NCBI RefSeq assembly: GCF_037038585.1
Contig: NC_092520.1
Coordinates: 149,977,104-150,041,103, forward strand
Origin: Patagioenas fasciata
Lineage: Eukaryota; Chordata; Aves; Columbiformes; Columbidae
Direction of reading: 5' to 3'
DNA: 64,000 nt
The notes under the pieces are model-generated. The model did not search any database and was not told the DNA's origin. It saw only the letters and a program-made list of their open reading frames with translations. Below are positions 1 through 10,900 of the stretch, piece by piece. Position 1 is the stretch's first letter. Each line of letters begins with the position of its first letter. A program made the position numbers and the translations under genes.

Positions 1-180
1 AAGGTTTTAAACGCTTTAAATTCCCTGGTACTTAGTAAGTGAAACACTGTATTGAGACACTGGCAAAGAAGCTGGTCAAGCAGGCAGTGTCAGTGTCCTG
101 CAGCTCCTGGGCTTGGAGATCAGTTGTAGAATACAGATGTGGAGATGATAGTGAGAAGTGATGGCTAGTCAAACAAGTAA

Positions 181-184
181 TTTG

Positions 185-213
<29 letters not shown>
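181..213. repeat. Poly(T) tract
   Basis: An uninterrupted run of about 33 T in the intron. It could be the poly(A) tail of a minus-strand retro-insertion, but no body is recognisable beside it. The length is likely polymorphic or assembly-sensitive. Confidence 0.9.
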
Positions 214-216
<3 letters not shown>

Positions 217-1867
217 AAAGATTATCTCATACAAATGATTAGGTGGTTCTTTGAACAACCTCACAAGCTTTAGGAATGAGCAGCTAGTATGGATATGGCA
301 ATCAAAATACAAGTATACCTTTTATGTGTAATAGTCATGTATGTTTGGGATTTTTTTTTCTTACTGCTGTGACTGATCTCTCGTTTTTTATTAATGCCTC
401 AAAAATTGTTTGAGAGTACACAGTAAATCAAGGAGGAAGAGAGTTTCTAAATCAGTCAGGTTACAGCAGGCAAGCCTGTATAAATAATACATTGCCTCTA
501 TTGTCTTTACAATGTGCTTGTGAAATCTGGACATACGTGGTTATCTATTGCAAGTCATGAAGACAGCTGGTTTGGAGAAATTTAAGAGTTATGGGACTGC
601 ATCAGAGAGGGTGGAGACAGACTTGTTAAGCTATTTCAGTGACAAAAAGCTCTCAAATAGCTGAGGTATGAATTTTGATCCAGATGATGGTAGATTGTGT
701 TCAAAAGGTATTGGGTTGAAAATGTGTAATTGTGATTTTTTGATCAGAAAAGAACTAAGCCTGACTTAGTCTAAATAGTGCCTCATGAGCTAACTCTAGC
801 TCATTGGAAGCTTTCATCTGCTACTATTGCTTGTATTGCAGTAATACTCTTTACTCTGTTAGCATACTGATCTGGTGCAGAGCTTATTCTGCAAGATTTA
901 CTGATTTAATTCTTGGCAGGATTATCAATTGTCCAGAATTAATTGCTATGAAAATACTGAAAACAGAGAAGCTAAATTTTCACTTCTGTTAAATGTGTTG
1001 CTTCCCACCCCCACGCCCTCCCCTGCAGTTTCAACTACTCTGACTTCCTTTTTAACAAGAGTAAAATCCATCCTCTGGAGGCAACCCGTATCTATTTTGA
1101 ACTGAGTAAATCTTAAGATGAAGTCTTCCTTTTTGCAATAGGTATTTGGACAGGCATGAGAATTATTCAGTAGTTATAGGTGTATCCTGTGAGAAAAAGG
1201 AAATAACTAAATCTGAAAGATTGTTTGTAGAACAGACAGCAGAATTAACACAAAGGATTAGAGATGGAAAAGGTGATGAAATGGTTAAACTTGTAGGTTT
1301 TGAGGGCTGGGTGAGTAACTAATAGCAGGTGGTGAATTTAGAAGATCATGGGGTAAAGCAATTTAACTGCCACGTATATCATTGCCTGGGGGCTTCTTTG
1401 GAACTATGGGGAAGGAGGTTGGATCATTGGCTTGTTTTCCACTGGAATCGTACACTCTGTCTAAATTCCAGGAATTAATGGTTTGTGGCAGCCTGGGGCT
1501 GGCTCAAACTAGAATGGTAACAACTTACCAAAAAGAAAATGCAGAGACTTTAATTACTTTGTTTGTGTGATTTGACTTTGCTACTGATTCTATTAGCCTC
1601 TGGACTGCAACTGTAGAACATTTTGTTTGAGAAGATTAATCAGTTACGGTAGAATTCCTTTCAAGCTCTGCAGTTATAGCACCTTTGAAAAGAGCCAAGC
1701 AAGAATTGTGGTTAGACTGGGACAGGTAGACTCTGTGCTTGTTAAATGCTGAAACATTTAATGTTCTTTGCAGGTCATGTAGTGTACCCCAGAAAAGTTT
1801 AGCCTTAATTAGGTGTGCAAAATGTTAGCTTTTTATTCCAGTGAAGTAGATTTGCTTTAACTGCAGA

Positions 1868-2030
1868 GTGTTGTGGAGTCTCCTTCCCTGGAGACATTCA
1901 AAGCCCGCCTGGACACATTCCTGTGCGACCTCACCTAGGCGTTCCTGCTCCAGCAGGGGGATTGGACTAGATGACCTTTTGAGGTCCCTTCCAATCCCAA
2001 ACATACTGTGATACTGTGTGATACTGTGTC
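1868..2030 (+). mobile_element. CR1 LINE, 3' fragment
   Basis: The sequence shows the standard avian CR1 3' end: the block around CCTTCCCTGGAGACATTC, the stretch reading GACTAGATGACC, the GAGGTCCCTTCCAATCCC block, and a terminal microsatellite of ATACTGTG units. It is heavily 5'-truncated (about 160 bp), as most CR1 copies are. It is in sense orientation to WNK1, in intron 4, about 1.4 kb upstream of exon 4a. Confidence 0.92.
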
Positions 2031-3119
2031 TGTTTTGTTTGAGTGCAACTGTAACAACAAAAAAATTTACAAGCAATGTCAAACTTCCAATATGCTTTAT
2101 TTGTGATACCGGTAAGCTCTGTTAAAATGGATATGGTAATCAACAGTTGATTTTTTTTTTTATAAAATGTCTAGCTAAGCAGTTGGAAGGACACTCAACG
2201 TAGCAGGATCTTTAATGACCCCTTTTCCTTTGCCATCTCTAAAGTTTCACAGCAGCTAGTGGAGAGGATTTCTAAAATGCCCAGTAATAGGTCAAAAAAT
2301 GTTGCTTTTGCAACACTGTTGTATGGTATAACAAGAACACTGGTATAGTTGTAGTATACTTGAGGAATTAAGTGTGCTGGTTTGGGATAAAAAGTGATCT
2401 TGATAATGAAAAGATTGAATTTTATCACAGTTTATCATCACTAGTTGGTCAAAATTAATTTGCTTGATTCACACTTTAAAATGGTGTACATTACCTTTCT
2501 TAGCATTGCTCATTATGTCCTTCCAAAAGCCCTGAAGCTGTGGACAACTCATTTTATTAGTAAACAAGTTTCACAGTGACTGTTTGAAGCTAAATACCAG
2601 GGGGGAAAAAAAAGATGTCAGACTTCAGGTTTAGGTTTGGAATTTAGCAAGAGGCATTAGACAATATAACTCTGTGGATTATTTATACACATGTGATGTA
2701 AAATAAACAACAATGCGGCTTTCTAACTTTTTCCAACAGTTTGAAAATCATTTTCAAATCTTTGTTCCCTTAGATTTAAGCACCCAGGAAAGGGAAAGCA
2801 GATGATGTTGCCAATGGTAGTAGAATGCAATAGTCAGGAAGGAGGGTGGTGGAGTGAATTATGTTATCCTAGTGCTGACTAGTGTTTTATTAGGGTTAAA
2901 TTGTAGTCAGCTGTATGTATGCTGCTGTAGCTCTGTGGAAAGAGGAGAAACAGCAGCTGCCTTTATCCCTCTGTACAAAACTACTGCCAGCAACCTTGGA
3001 TCGGAACACCACACTGGCCGACCTGTTTCCTCTGTTTAAAAGTGTACTTGTGCAGTGGTGGGAGTGAACAGGGTGATGACCCTAAGTGCAACACTAAACT
3101 ATGGCAGAAAACCTGGGTG

Positions 3120-3492
3120 GAGAATAATCAGAGCGTCCAGGCGGGGGGCGGGGACACGCGGGAAGTAAAGGATCCCTGTGCTGCCTCTTCTTCCTCCTCC
3201 TTACAGCTTAGCTGGGCAGGCAGAAAAGGATACCCTTACCTCTTGCTTGTATTGATTCTTCCTATTCAGTGGTTGAGTGGCAAAAGCAGATATTGAGCTC
3301 AAATCTCTGCAGCCTCATGTACTGGACTTGGAAAAGTACAAGAGGTATCAAACAGAAAACAATGCTCCCTTTTAACTTTGATGTCTGCTTTCCTTCCGCT
3401 GTGCGTTAAGTCCACAGCCTAGTGGATTCTCATCAGAAACTAGCACCCAACTAACTCTTTGGTGTGCGCATCTCTCTTTTTTTTTTTCCCTG
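3120..3492 (+). promoter_or_regulatory. Candidate KS-WNK1 internal promoter and 5' UTR
   Basis: This stretch just upstream of the exon 4a ATG holds a GC-box of Sp1 type (GGGGCGGGG, 3145-3153) with CpG-containing neighbours (ACGCGGG at 3155-3161) in an otherwise AT-rich intron. A pyrimidine run precedes the ATG (3471-3490). No convincing TATA box was seen. The start site is unknown, so this is inference from position and composition. Confidence 0.35.
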
Positions 3493-3582
3493 ATGGATTT
3501 TACAAAAAGAGAGGTCTGTCCCATATTTGTAATTGTTAATTCCCACTGCTGCTGCTGCTCTCACAAGGATTGCAGTAAAGAG
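3493..3582 (+). CDS. WNK1: WNK1 alternative first exon 4a (kidney-specific KS-WNK1 start), coding part
   Basis: An ATG opens a 30-codon frame, starting MDFTKREVCP, then IFVIV, then a run of four cysteines and one more cysteine near the end. It stops at GAG|GTAGGT, a good donor. The phase is 0, as needed to join exon 5 at 7836. In mammals, KS-WNK1 starts from an internal promoter in intron 4, and its exon 4a encodes 30 residues with a cysteine-rich hydrophobic segment (VFVIV) needed for WNK bodies in distal tubule cells. Length, composition, phase and location all agree. The product would lack the kinase core but keep the autoinhibitory, acidic and SPAK-binding parts (1980 residues if all constitutive exons are used). 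The 5' UTR limit is not defined. I compared with memory of the mammalian exon, not an alignment. Confidence 0.85.
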
Positions 3583-6500
3583 GTAGGTAAGAATTGCAGC
3601 TCTATAGAATAAGTGTGTGTACGCACAGGAAGGGATTTTGAGGATGAATCAAAATTCTTGATAGATCTGCTGAGCTGTTTTATGTTTGCATAGATTGTCT
3701 TTGACTTTTAAGCTTGACTGTACTTTATTCTCTATAATTTAAATGTAGATTAAAGTCCTGAACAGCAGTGCTGGAACACTTCTTGCTTATGGTATTTTCT
3801 GTCTGTGGTGTTATTCTAAATCTAACTGTTCTTTTAAATATGGGGTTGGTGAGGGTATGTAACACTTTGTCTTCATTTTGGTTTGGTGTAAAAGCTATAC
3901 GACACTGATTGTATCTTCTCTTATGAAGTAGATGATATTTTCAGTATCTCTTGCATTAGCACAAGATGCTAAACCACTGGCCTGGTAATCTGGTTATCTA
4001 ACTAATGCAAAAACATGTTTTTAGGCAAAAATTATGGAGAGGAGTTCTGGGTAGCATATACTTCAGTGTTTAAAGTATTTTGAAAATCTAGTGTTTTAAA
4101 AATACTAACTTGCCTAACAATACCTAACTTGCCTTTAATGGATCAAATAACCATGTAAATGTGGATGTTGAATTTTGGAACACACTTTTTTCACCGGATT
4201 GAAATCTGATACAATCACAAACTTTACCACATCTAAAAGAAATGAAATATGGAATTTCTTCTTATGCTTAACATGAAGACTGTGAGATAAGTATTTAGTT
4301 CTGTATCACTTGGGCTTTGTGCTACCTAGATATGTGCCCAGATTTTAGAGGTGCTCTCAAAATGTAAGTGTTCAGTGGGTTTTATTTTGAGTTGGCATTT
4401 ATTTCAAAAGAAGCAGTTCTACCCTTCTTAGCCATTTCATTTCTGCAAGCCTGAAAGCTGGTGCAGCAGTGTAGAGAACCAGGCTGGGGAGCTTCATCTG
4501 ACTGGAAACTGCTGCAGGCTTTTTTTGGCTGGATTTGTTTCAAGTCTGATAAAACACCATCATCTGGTTCATTATTCAGCTGCATAAATGCATGTGCCGG
4601 TAAAAGGAAGGAAATGGCAGAGGTGTGGGAATGGGAGATGGAGAATAGGAGATTGTAGCTTTCGACCGTGCTGCCAGTCCATGCTATTTTAGATAGCTTG
4701 AGAAAATGATGATGATTTTCATGTGTGTCTGTTATACCTATCTATACTCCCCCCTCCTCCCCCTCCCCCGGACCCTGCAAGAGCTCATCTTTCTTTAGCA
4801 AACTTGGAAGAATGCTGGTGAGATTTGGATGTTTAGTTCTCCTTGACTGCCACTAGGGAATAGGACTAAATTTGAGTTATCCTGGGTTGAATCCTAAGGA
4901 GTTTGGGGCTCAGGAGAGGCATATAGGAATGTGACCATCTTGCAGTAAGTATGGTGAAAACCAGGAAATACTGAATGGCTTAGTGTGTACTTGAGTGCCT
5001 TTGGGTTCAGAAAGTAATGAACGTATGCTTGGCTGCACAGCTCCTGTGCTTTTAAGGACACACCTCAAGGTTATGTGAATTGCAGGGCCTGGCCACCTTT
5101 GGTTTCTCTGTGATGGCAGGTTAAGGTGTATATACAGCTCTAGGTAGAAAAGGGTTTACTGATTTATTGATTTTCATCATTCATAGTATCCTCTGTCTTG
5201 TTATATAGTGCTTGGAGGAGGAAAAAAAAAGTTTTTAAAAGCTGATGGTACTTGAGTAGCCTGAACTTGACCGTAAGGGGTGCTTGGCCAGCACTTTTCC
5301 AAGAAGTGGAACAAACTGAGAAATAGGTAGCTGCTTGAACACAGAATCCTCTGTTGTTTTCAGGCCTCAGTGTGAGATTCTCTTCGATTTTCTGAGGAGC
5401 AGTTAGGAGCAGGGAAGCTATGCTGGAGGGGACTGGGAGGAGCTTCTCCTTCGAACTGAGCTCTTGGTTTGGAATTCACAGAATGGGATATTGCAAAATG
5501 GCCCTCATGGAAGGGCTTGAAGATTTTGGACAGGTATTTAATTTCTTTTAGGATACAGAAACACAGAGTAGCAGACTGAATCACTGATTTTTTTAAGATT
5601 TGGTCTTAGCTTTACTTTTTCAGGCTTCTTGCAAGAGCAGAGCACGTGGTAAAATAATTAACAAGAAAACTCGTGTTCTGGCTTTGTTACGTTAATATTT
5701 GCTGTACCAGTTGTCTTACTCATCTTAGGCTGTAGTTTTTCTGAAATTAGATTGCTACAGATCTGACATCTTCATTCTACTGTTACAGTGTAAGTGAACG
5801 TACACGGAGGCTGCTGTTCTATGGGGCTTGAGCTATTTTAGGAAACATAGACATGTTAAATAAACAATCTTTGGCACATTTAGGTAAAAATATGTACAAT
5901 AAGCAGTTACACAATTATTGCATAGGTTATGTATGTGTACACAGGAGTGTGTTTAATTATGGATAGAAACATCTGTCTCTACATATATGAGCCTGAACTC
6001 CTGGGACTATTTTAAGCTTGGTCATAATTAAAGGTGGGGGTGTCTGACTAGTCTGCTATATGAGCAGAGACACATGCAAACAGGTACTTGATGCCAGTAG
6101 TAAACACTAAAACTAGTTTCATAAATACCTTTATAGTGCAGGGCTCTGTGGTGTCCCGCAAGGGAGCGGGAGATTTATGGTATGACCTGGTTACAGTATT
6201 AAACTTACTCATCCAAAAGTTGTTCTGGTATCTTACCAGCTGAGGCATTGATCTCCAAAAGTCTAAATGTTCAGTGAAGCTTTTAAAAGGATTAGGTTAA
6301 CGTTCACTGACAGGCTGTGTTTCAGAGCTTACTGTAGTCATAACAGACTCTTCTGTGAATTTCAATTGCCAGAATCTCTTAAGAGCAAATTTTAGAGCAA
6401 AGAACTAGATAAAACCTTCCTGTTAAAACAACATTTTGGTTATCAAGTGAAAAACTGTGTCTTTCTATAGCTTTGAGGTTTTTCTTATACTTTCAAAAAT

Positions 6501-7835
6501 TCCAGTTACAACACCTTAGTAAAATGTAATGATTCATAACATTGTTGTCCACTGAAAGACAGGACTCTTGTGCTTCTCCCAGTCTTGCGTTTGCATCTTT
6601 TAAAGTTGATGTTGGCAGTGCCCTCTTCTGGAAGAGTGTGGTAGAGAATATTTTAGGTAGTGAACAGATGAAGTCAATGCGTTGTGATGCCTGGCCAAGT
6701 GGGGGAAAAAAACTATCTAAATGTAGATGGAAATTATTATTGTATTAAGTCTCCATGTTCAGTTACATGAAGGTCCGTAGTCGTAAAGGTTCTGGTTCAT
6801 AGACTTGAGACGAGTATATGATTTAAGGATTGTTTGACTTGAAAATGTGGACTCTTCAGATGACAGAATTTAAACAGGATGTCTTCATCCTCTCTCGTTC
6901 TGCTGTCTTAAATGCAGAGTTTGAAGCTAAAGGCTGAATCAAATAAAATCAAGTGCCGAATTTTGCTGTTGCGGACAATTGCCCCTGAATTGGAGCTGCT
7001 GGCTATGATTAAGTGATGAAATTTGGCTCTCTGCCTGCAGTGTTTTGCAGAATTCCCAGATGGACATATCTCATGGCCTGTCTACTTTATAGATATGAGT
7101 AGCTGATCATACTTCGATTTTATTTTGCTTTCCCACAATGGCTTTATCATATATTGGAGAAAGGATTGCTGTGTGTTGTTGGAGGACTGTAAAGATCTGT
7201 ATCGCTAAGCTAATTTTCCTGAACTCAATAGCAGTAATGCAGGAGTGTGGTTTGAGCATAGTAGGTCTTCTCAGAAGAGCTAAGATACAGGAAAGCTTTT
7301 AAAAAAAATAATAAAAAAAAATTATACACTATGCAAGTTATTTAATGATCCAGTCAGATATTCCGGGCTAAAGTTTTTCCTGTAAAATCAATCTATGCCA
7401 AAATTACTTCGTATAGTGACATGTCAGAAACATTCTGGGAAGCAGCAAATTCCTTTGAAGACTGTGAAGTTAGTCATGTGGGTTCATGCATTAGTGTTAC
7501 AAAGGAAACATTTAATTCTCAGTCCTGTCTGTGCACTCACCTCTAACCAATGTAACTTCCATGGAAATTAAATAATTCTCTTATCATTACTGAGAACCTG
7601 TGTGCCAAAGCCTTCTGTTACAGAAATGCAGCTGAGAAACAGGGAGGAAGAAAAGCTTTTGCAAAAGTCACTAACAAACAGATGAACAGTAAGATTTGGG
7701 TCAGATTTTTCTATAATTTGCACTAGTAAGGAATTCAGGCCAGTTATCTGTTGAATAAAAGTGGTTGGTCTGTAAACACAATCAAAACTTAAATCAAATG
7801 AGCCTTCTAGTTTCTCTGTTACTTGTATGTTCCAG
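3583..7835 (+). other. WNK1 intron between exon 4a and exon 5
   Basis: This stretch is noncoding AT-rich sequence ending in the exon 5 acceptor TTCCAG. I found no repeat family, RNA gene or supported open frame in it. An A-rich run lies at 7301-7321. Confidence 0.6.
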
Positions 7836-7924
7836 GGTGTCAAGCCAGCCAGCTTTGATAAAGTAGCAATCCCTGAAGTGAAGGAGATTATTGAGGGATG
7901 CATTCGGCAAAACAAAGGCGAAAG
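7836..7924 (+). CDS. WNK1: WNK1 exon 5 (kinase C-lobe)
   Basis: The 89-nt exon starts in phase 0 with GVKPASFDK and ends inside an Arg codon (AG|A) at GTAAGT. It encodes the [13 protein letters not shown] helix near the end of the kinase C-lobe. It is the first exon shared by full-length WNK1 and KS-WNK1. Confidence 0.97.
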
Positions 7925-10900
7925 GTAAGTGCTTTCTTTTCAGGTAGAGATATTACTTATTGTCTGAGTCTTTTGCCTGTGATGATACCAGATCCAGTTA
8001 CTTCCTGGGATGTTCTGTCTTCTGCTGAAAGTTGGGAAGCCAATGTTACTTCTGCAGCCTCTATTCTTTGGTAGATTCTTATTCAATGATTGTTCTAGGG
8101 AGTTAACAGTGTCAGCAAAAGTACACATGCAATAGTAACCATCCATGTCAGTTTATTCAGAAATTGTACAACTTTTATTAAAAATTTGACCGAGTCAGCA
8201 AAATAGTGAAGGACAATTCTTCTGGCTTTCCAGGTATTTGGACTGTTTGGTTGGTTTTGGCCTCCCACTACTCTGTTCAGAGTTAGTTTTGTCAGTCCTT
8301 TTTGATTAACTCTTGAAGTTTAGTGTCGTCTGGCATTGGTGTGTATTTTTAGTTTTTGTTATTTTTTCTTAGTTTTAAACAATTCTGATTTTTTTTTTTT
8401 TCCTGTTTTTATGTGATGTACAGCCACAAAATTAATTTCTTGCCATTTAGTTTAAGTGGTTAACTTTTAGATTACTGCTGTTAATGCTGTGCATATATGA
8501 ACATAGATCTTTTTTTGTACCTTCAGGACAAAACTTCTAATTGTGCCAAACAGAATGCAAGTTGAACTGGTTCAGAAGAGTATAAAATATGAACAGAATC
8601 ATGCGATGCTTATCTAGTGCTGAATTTACTAGATGAGGCTTTTGATAAGATCTTGAAATAGAATGAAATACATATTTGGATTTCTGTACTGATTTGGAGA
8701 CTAAGGGTTTTGTGTTGGATTTTAATGTTTGGTAAAACCGTTCTTCAAGGTTTCTTATTATTTTAGTCAATATATATCCTGTTCAGCTGGCATAAATCTG
8801 TTGGCATGTCTTCTAACCATTGTGTCATATTTTTTTTTAATATATCCTTAGCGTTGTTGCATTTTGTTTCTTCATCATGCTTTTAAATAGAAATTTGAAT
8901 GATGGGCTGTCAAATACATGAGGGAAGTGTGAAATGTAGAAGGGGGGGGATCACCAGGCAAAAATGTTTCTTAGTAATTTATGAAAACATAACTGTGTGT
9001 GCTTTCTACATACTTTCCCAATATGCTAGATATGCTATTAAGGACCTTTTGAATCATGCCTTCTTCCAAGAAGAGACCGGAGTACGGGTAGAACTGGCAG
9101 AGGAAGATGATGGAGAAAAAATTGCCATTAAACTCTGGCTGCGAATTGAAGACATCAAAAAACTGAAGGGCAAATACAAAGATAATGAGGCAATAGAATT
9201 TTCCTTTGACCTGGAGAGAGATGTCCCAGAGGATGTAGCACAGGAAATGGTAAGTGTTGGTGGTCTTACAAATCCTCGGAATTACTGGCATTCTCTGGCA
9301 GTGAAATGTAGTCTGTGAGTCTCTGCATTTGCTGTTGTTACCATCTGGAAATAAACCCGCTTCAGAAGTCTGCGAACGAGAAGTTAGTGCCAGAGAACGG
9401 TAGCTTATATTGTAGCACTGCAACAGTGGCTGTCTGTGACAGTCTGAATTCTGTGAATGTATCCTCCTTCAGGTGGAATCTGGCTATGTCTGTGAAGGGG
9501 ATCACAAGACGATGGCAAAAGCTATCAAGGACAGGGTATCTTTGATTAAGCGAAAGCGAGAGCAGCGTCAGTTGGTGCGAGAAGAACAGGAGAAGAAGCT
9601 TCAGGAAGAAGGTAGTCAGAAGCAGCAGCTGGAGCAACAGCAACCATCAAGTGCTTCCCATGCAGGGTCAAAGCATGCCCTATCTGTCACTGGTACTACT
9701 CCTGTCCCCACTACTTCAGCATCGGTTTCTACACAAGTGGAGCCTGAAGAACCAGAGGCTGATCAACACCAACAACTCCAGTTCCAGCAACCCAGTATAT
9801 CTGTTCTTTGTAAGTGTGTCAGTTGGTTTATTTAGGAACTCTTGCACTTACACAATTCCCCGCTTTAGAATCTTAAACTTCTGGTGGATTTAGCAGTAAA
9901 TATCTTAAGATGTTGCTGTCTGCCATTGCTGTCTGCTGAAGAACATGAGACCACTAGAAAGCACAGCACAATAAGATGCTTTCCTGTGCCTTAGCGGAGC
10001 CAAGTCTTGGCACAATTCGCAGTCCAGTGTCTTAGCACAAAATCATTTTCCTTTGTTACAAATTAATTCACTAAATTAACTGGGGTGCCTGAAGCATGAA
10101 CACAAGTTTTAGTTTTTGCTGCCCTCCCATAGGGACAGTATATTCCAGCCCTGTGGAAGGCTGTATACTCTTGCACCAGTGCAGTTAGAGCTATTAGAAA
10201 CACTGATGTGAATCCTTGTAAATTTACATGTAAGGTGGGAGTGAGATTAATGTACAAGCATTTCAGCTTATAATTTGCTTTCTGAAAAAAGGTTTCATTT
10301 TCTGTTTTACATACTATACATGAAAAGATGAATTAAAACTCTAACTTTTCCTCTTTTGCCATCCCAACATATGTATCAGTATTTGAATAATCATGGTAGA
10401 TGAAAACTTGTGTATTAGAATGGTGAAGTTAGAAAGCAACTTACTATCTGCTTTTTTAGAAACAGGGTTTTAAAATTCTCTACTATGCCTACATCAGGTT
10501 CATCTCCCAGCCAGCACAATAGACCAGTATTATATGTCTGTGTAAAATTAAATAAATAAAAATAAGTATTTAAAAATCCTGAAAGATCACTGATAACAAT
10601 GTGGAATTTAAGTTTCTGTTTCTAGTCTAGCCTTTCATAAGAAGCATAGTTAAGTATCTTGCCAAAGAACTCCTGAAATTGCTGATTTTTTTCAGAGTTT
10701 GGGGGAAGGCATATTGATAAGGAATTACTGTATTGAGGAAGAAAAAAAGACATTTTTAATGAGCTTAAATATTATGAGGTAAAATGCTGACAAGGTCCAT
10801 GTGACATGGCACAAACATCAGTCTAATATTTGATTGATTATAATAAAATCTTTAAAGTAACGAATCCTGACTGCAGTTCTTGAAATGCAGATTTTTATCT

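Larger units (their letters stand above)
1..3119 (+). other. WNK1 intron 4, left part
   Basis: The window opens inside an intron that ends at 7835. Apart from a 33-nt T run (181-213) and a CR1 fragment (1868-2030), I see no coding exon, RNA gene or regulatory motif I can defend here. Short open frames, such as one starting with TTG at 804 and one starting with GTG at 2854, lack an ATG start and a usable splice context. Confidence 0.6.

Noticed and set aside
804-992. Cys-rich 62-codon frame in intron 4, considered for exon 4a
   Set aside because: It begins with TTG, has no FVIV-like segment, and has no donor in the phase needed for exon 5. The frame at 3493 fits on every count.
2854-3039. Frame with VILVL and three cysteines, also considered for exon 4a
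   Set aside because: There is no ATG in the frame (it starts with GTG and is closed by a TAG at 2821), and its length and layout do not match exon 4a.
8971-9423. 150-codon minus-strand frame across exon 6
   Set aside because: Antisense of WNK1 exon 6 and flanking intron; composition and position show it is a shadow.
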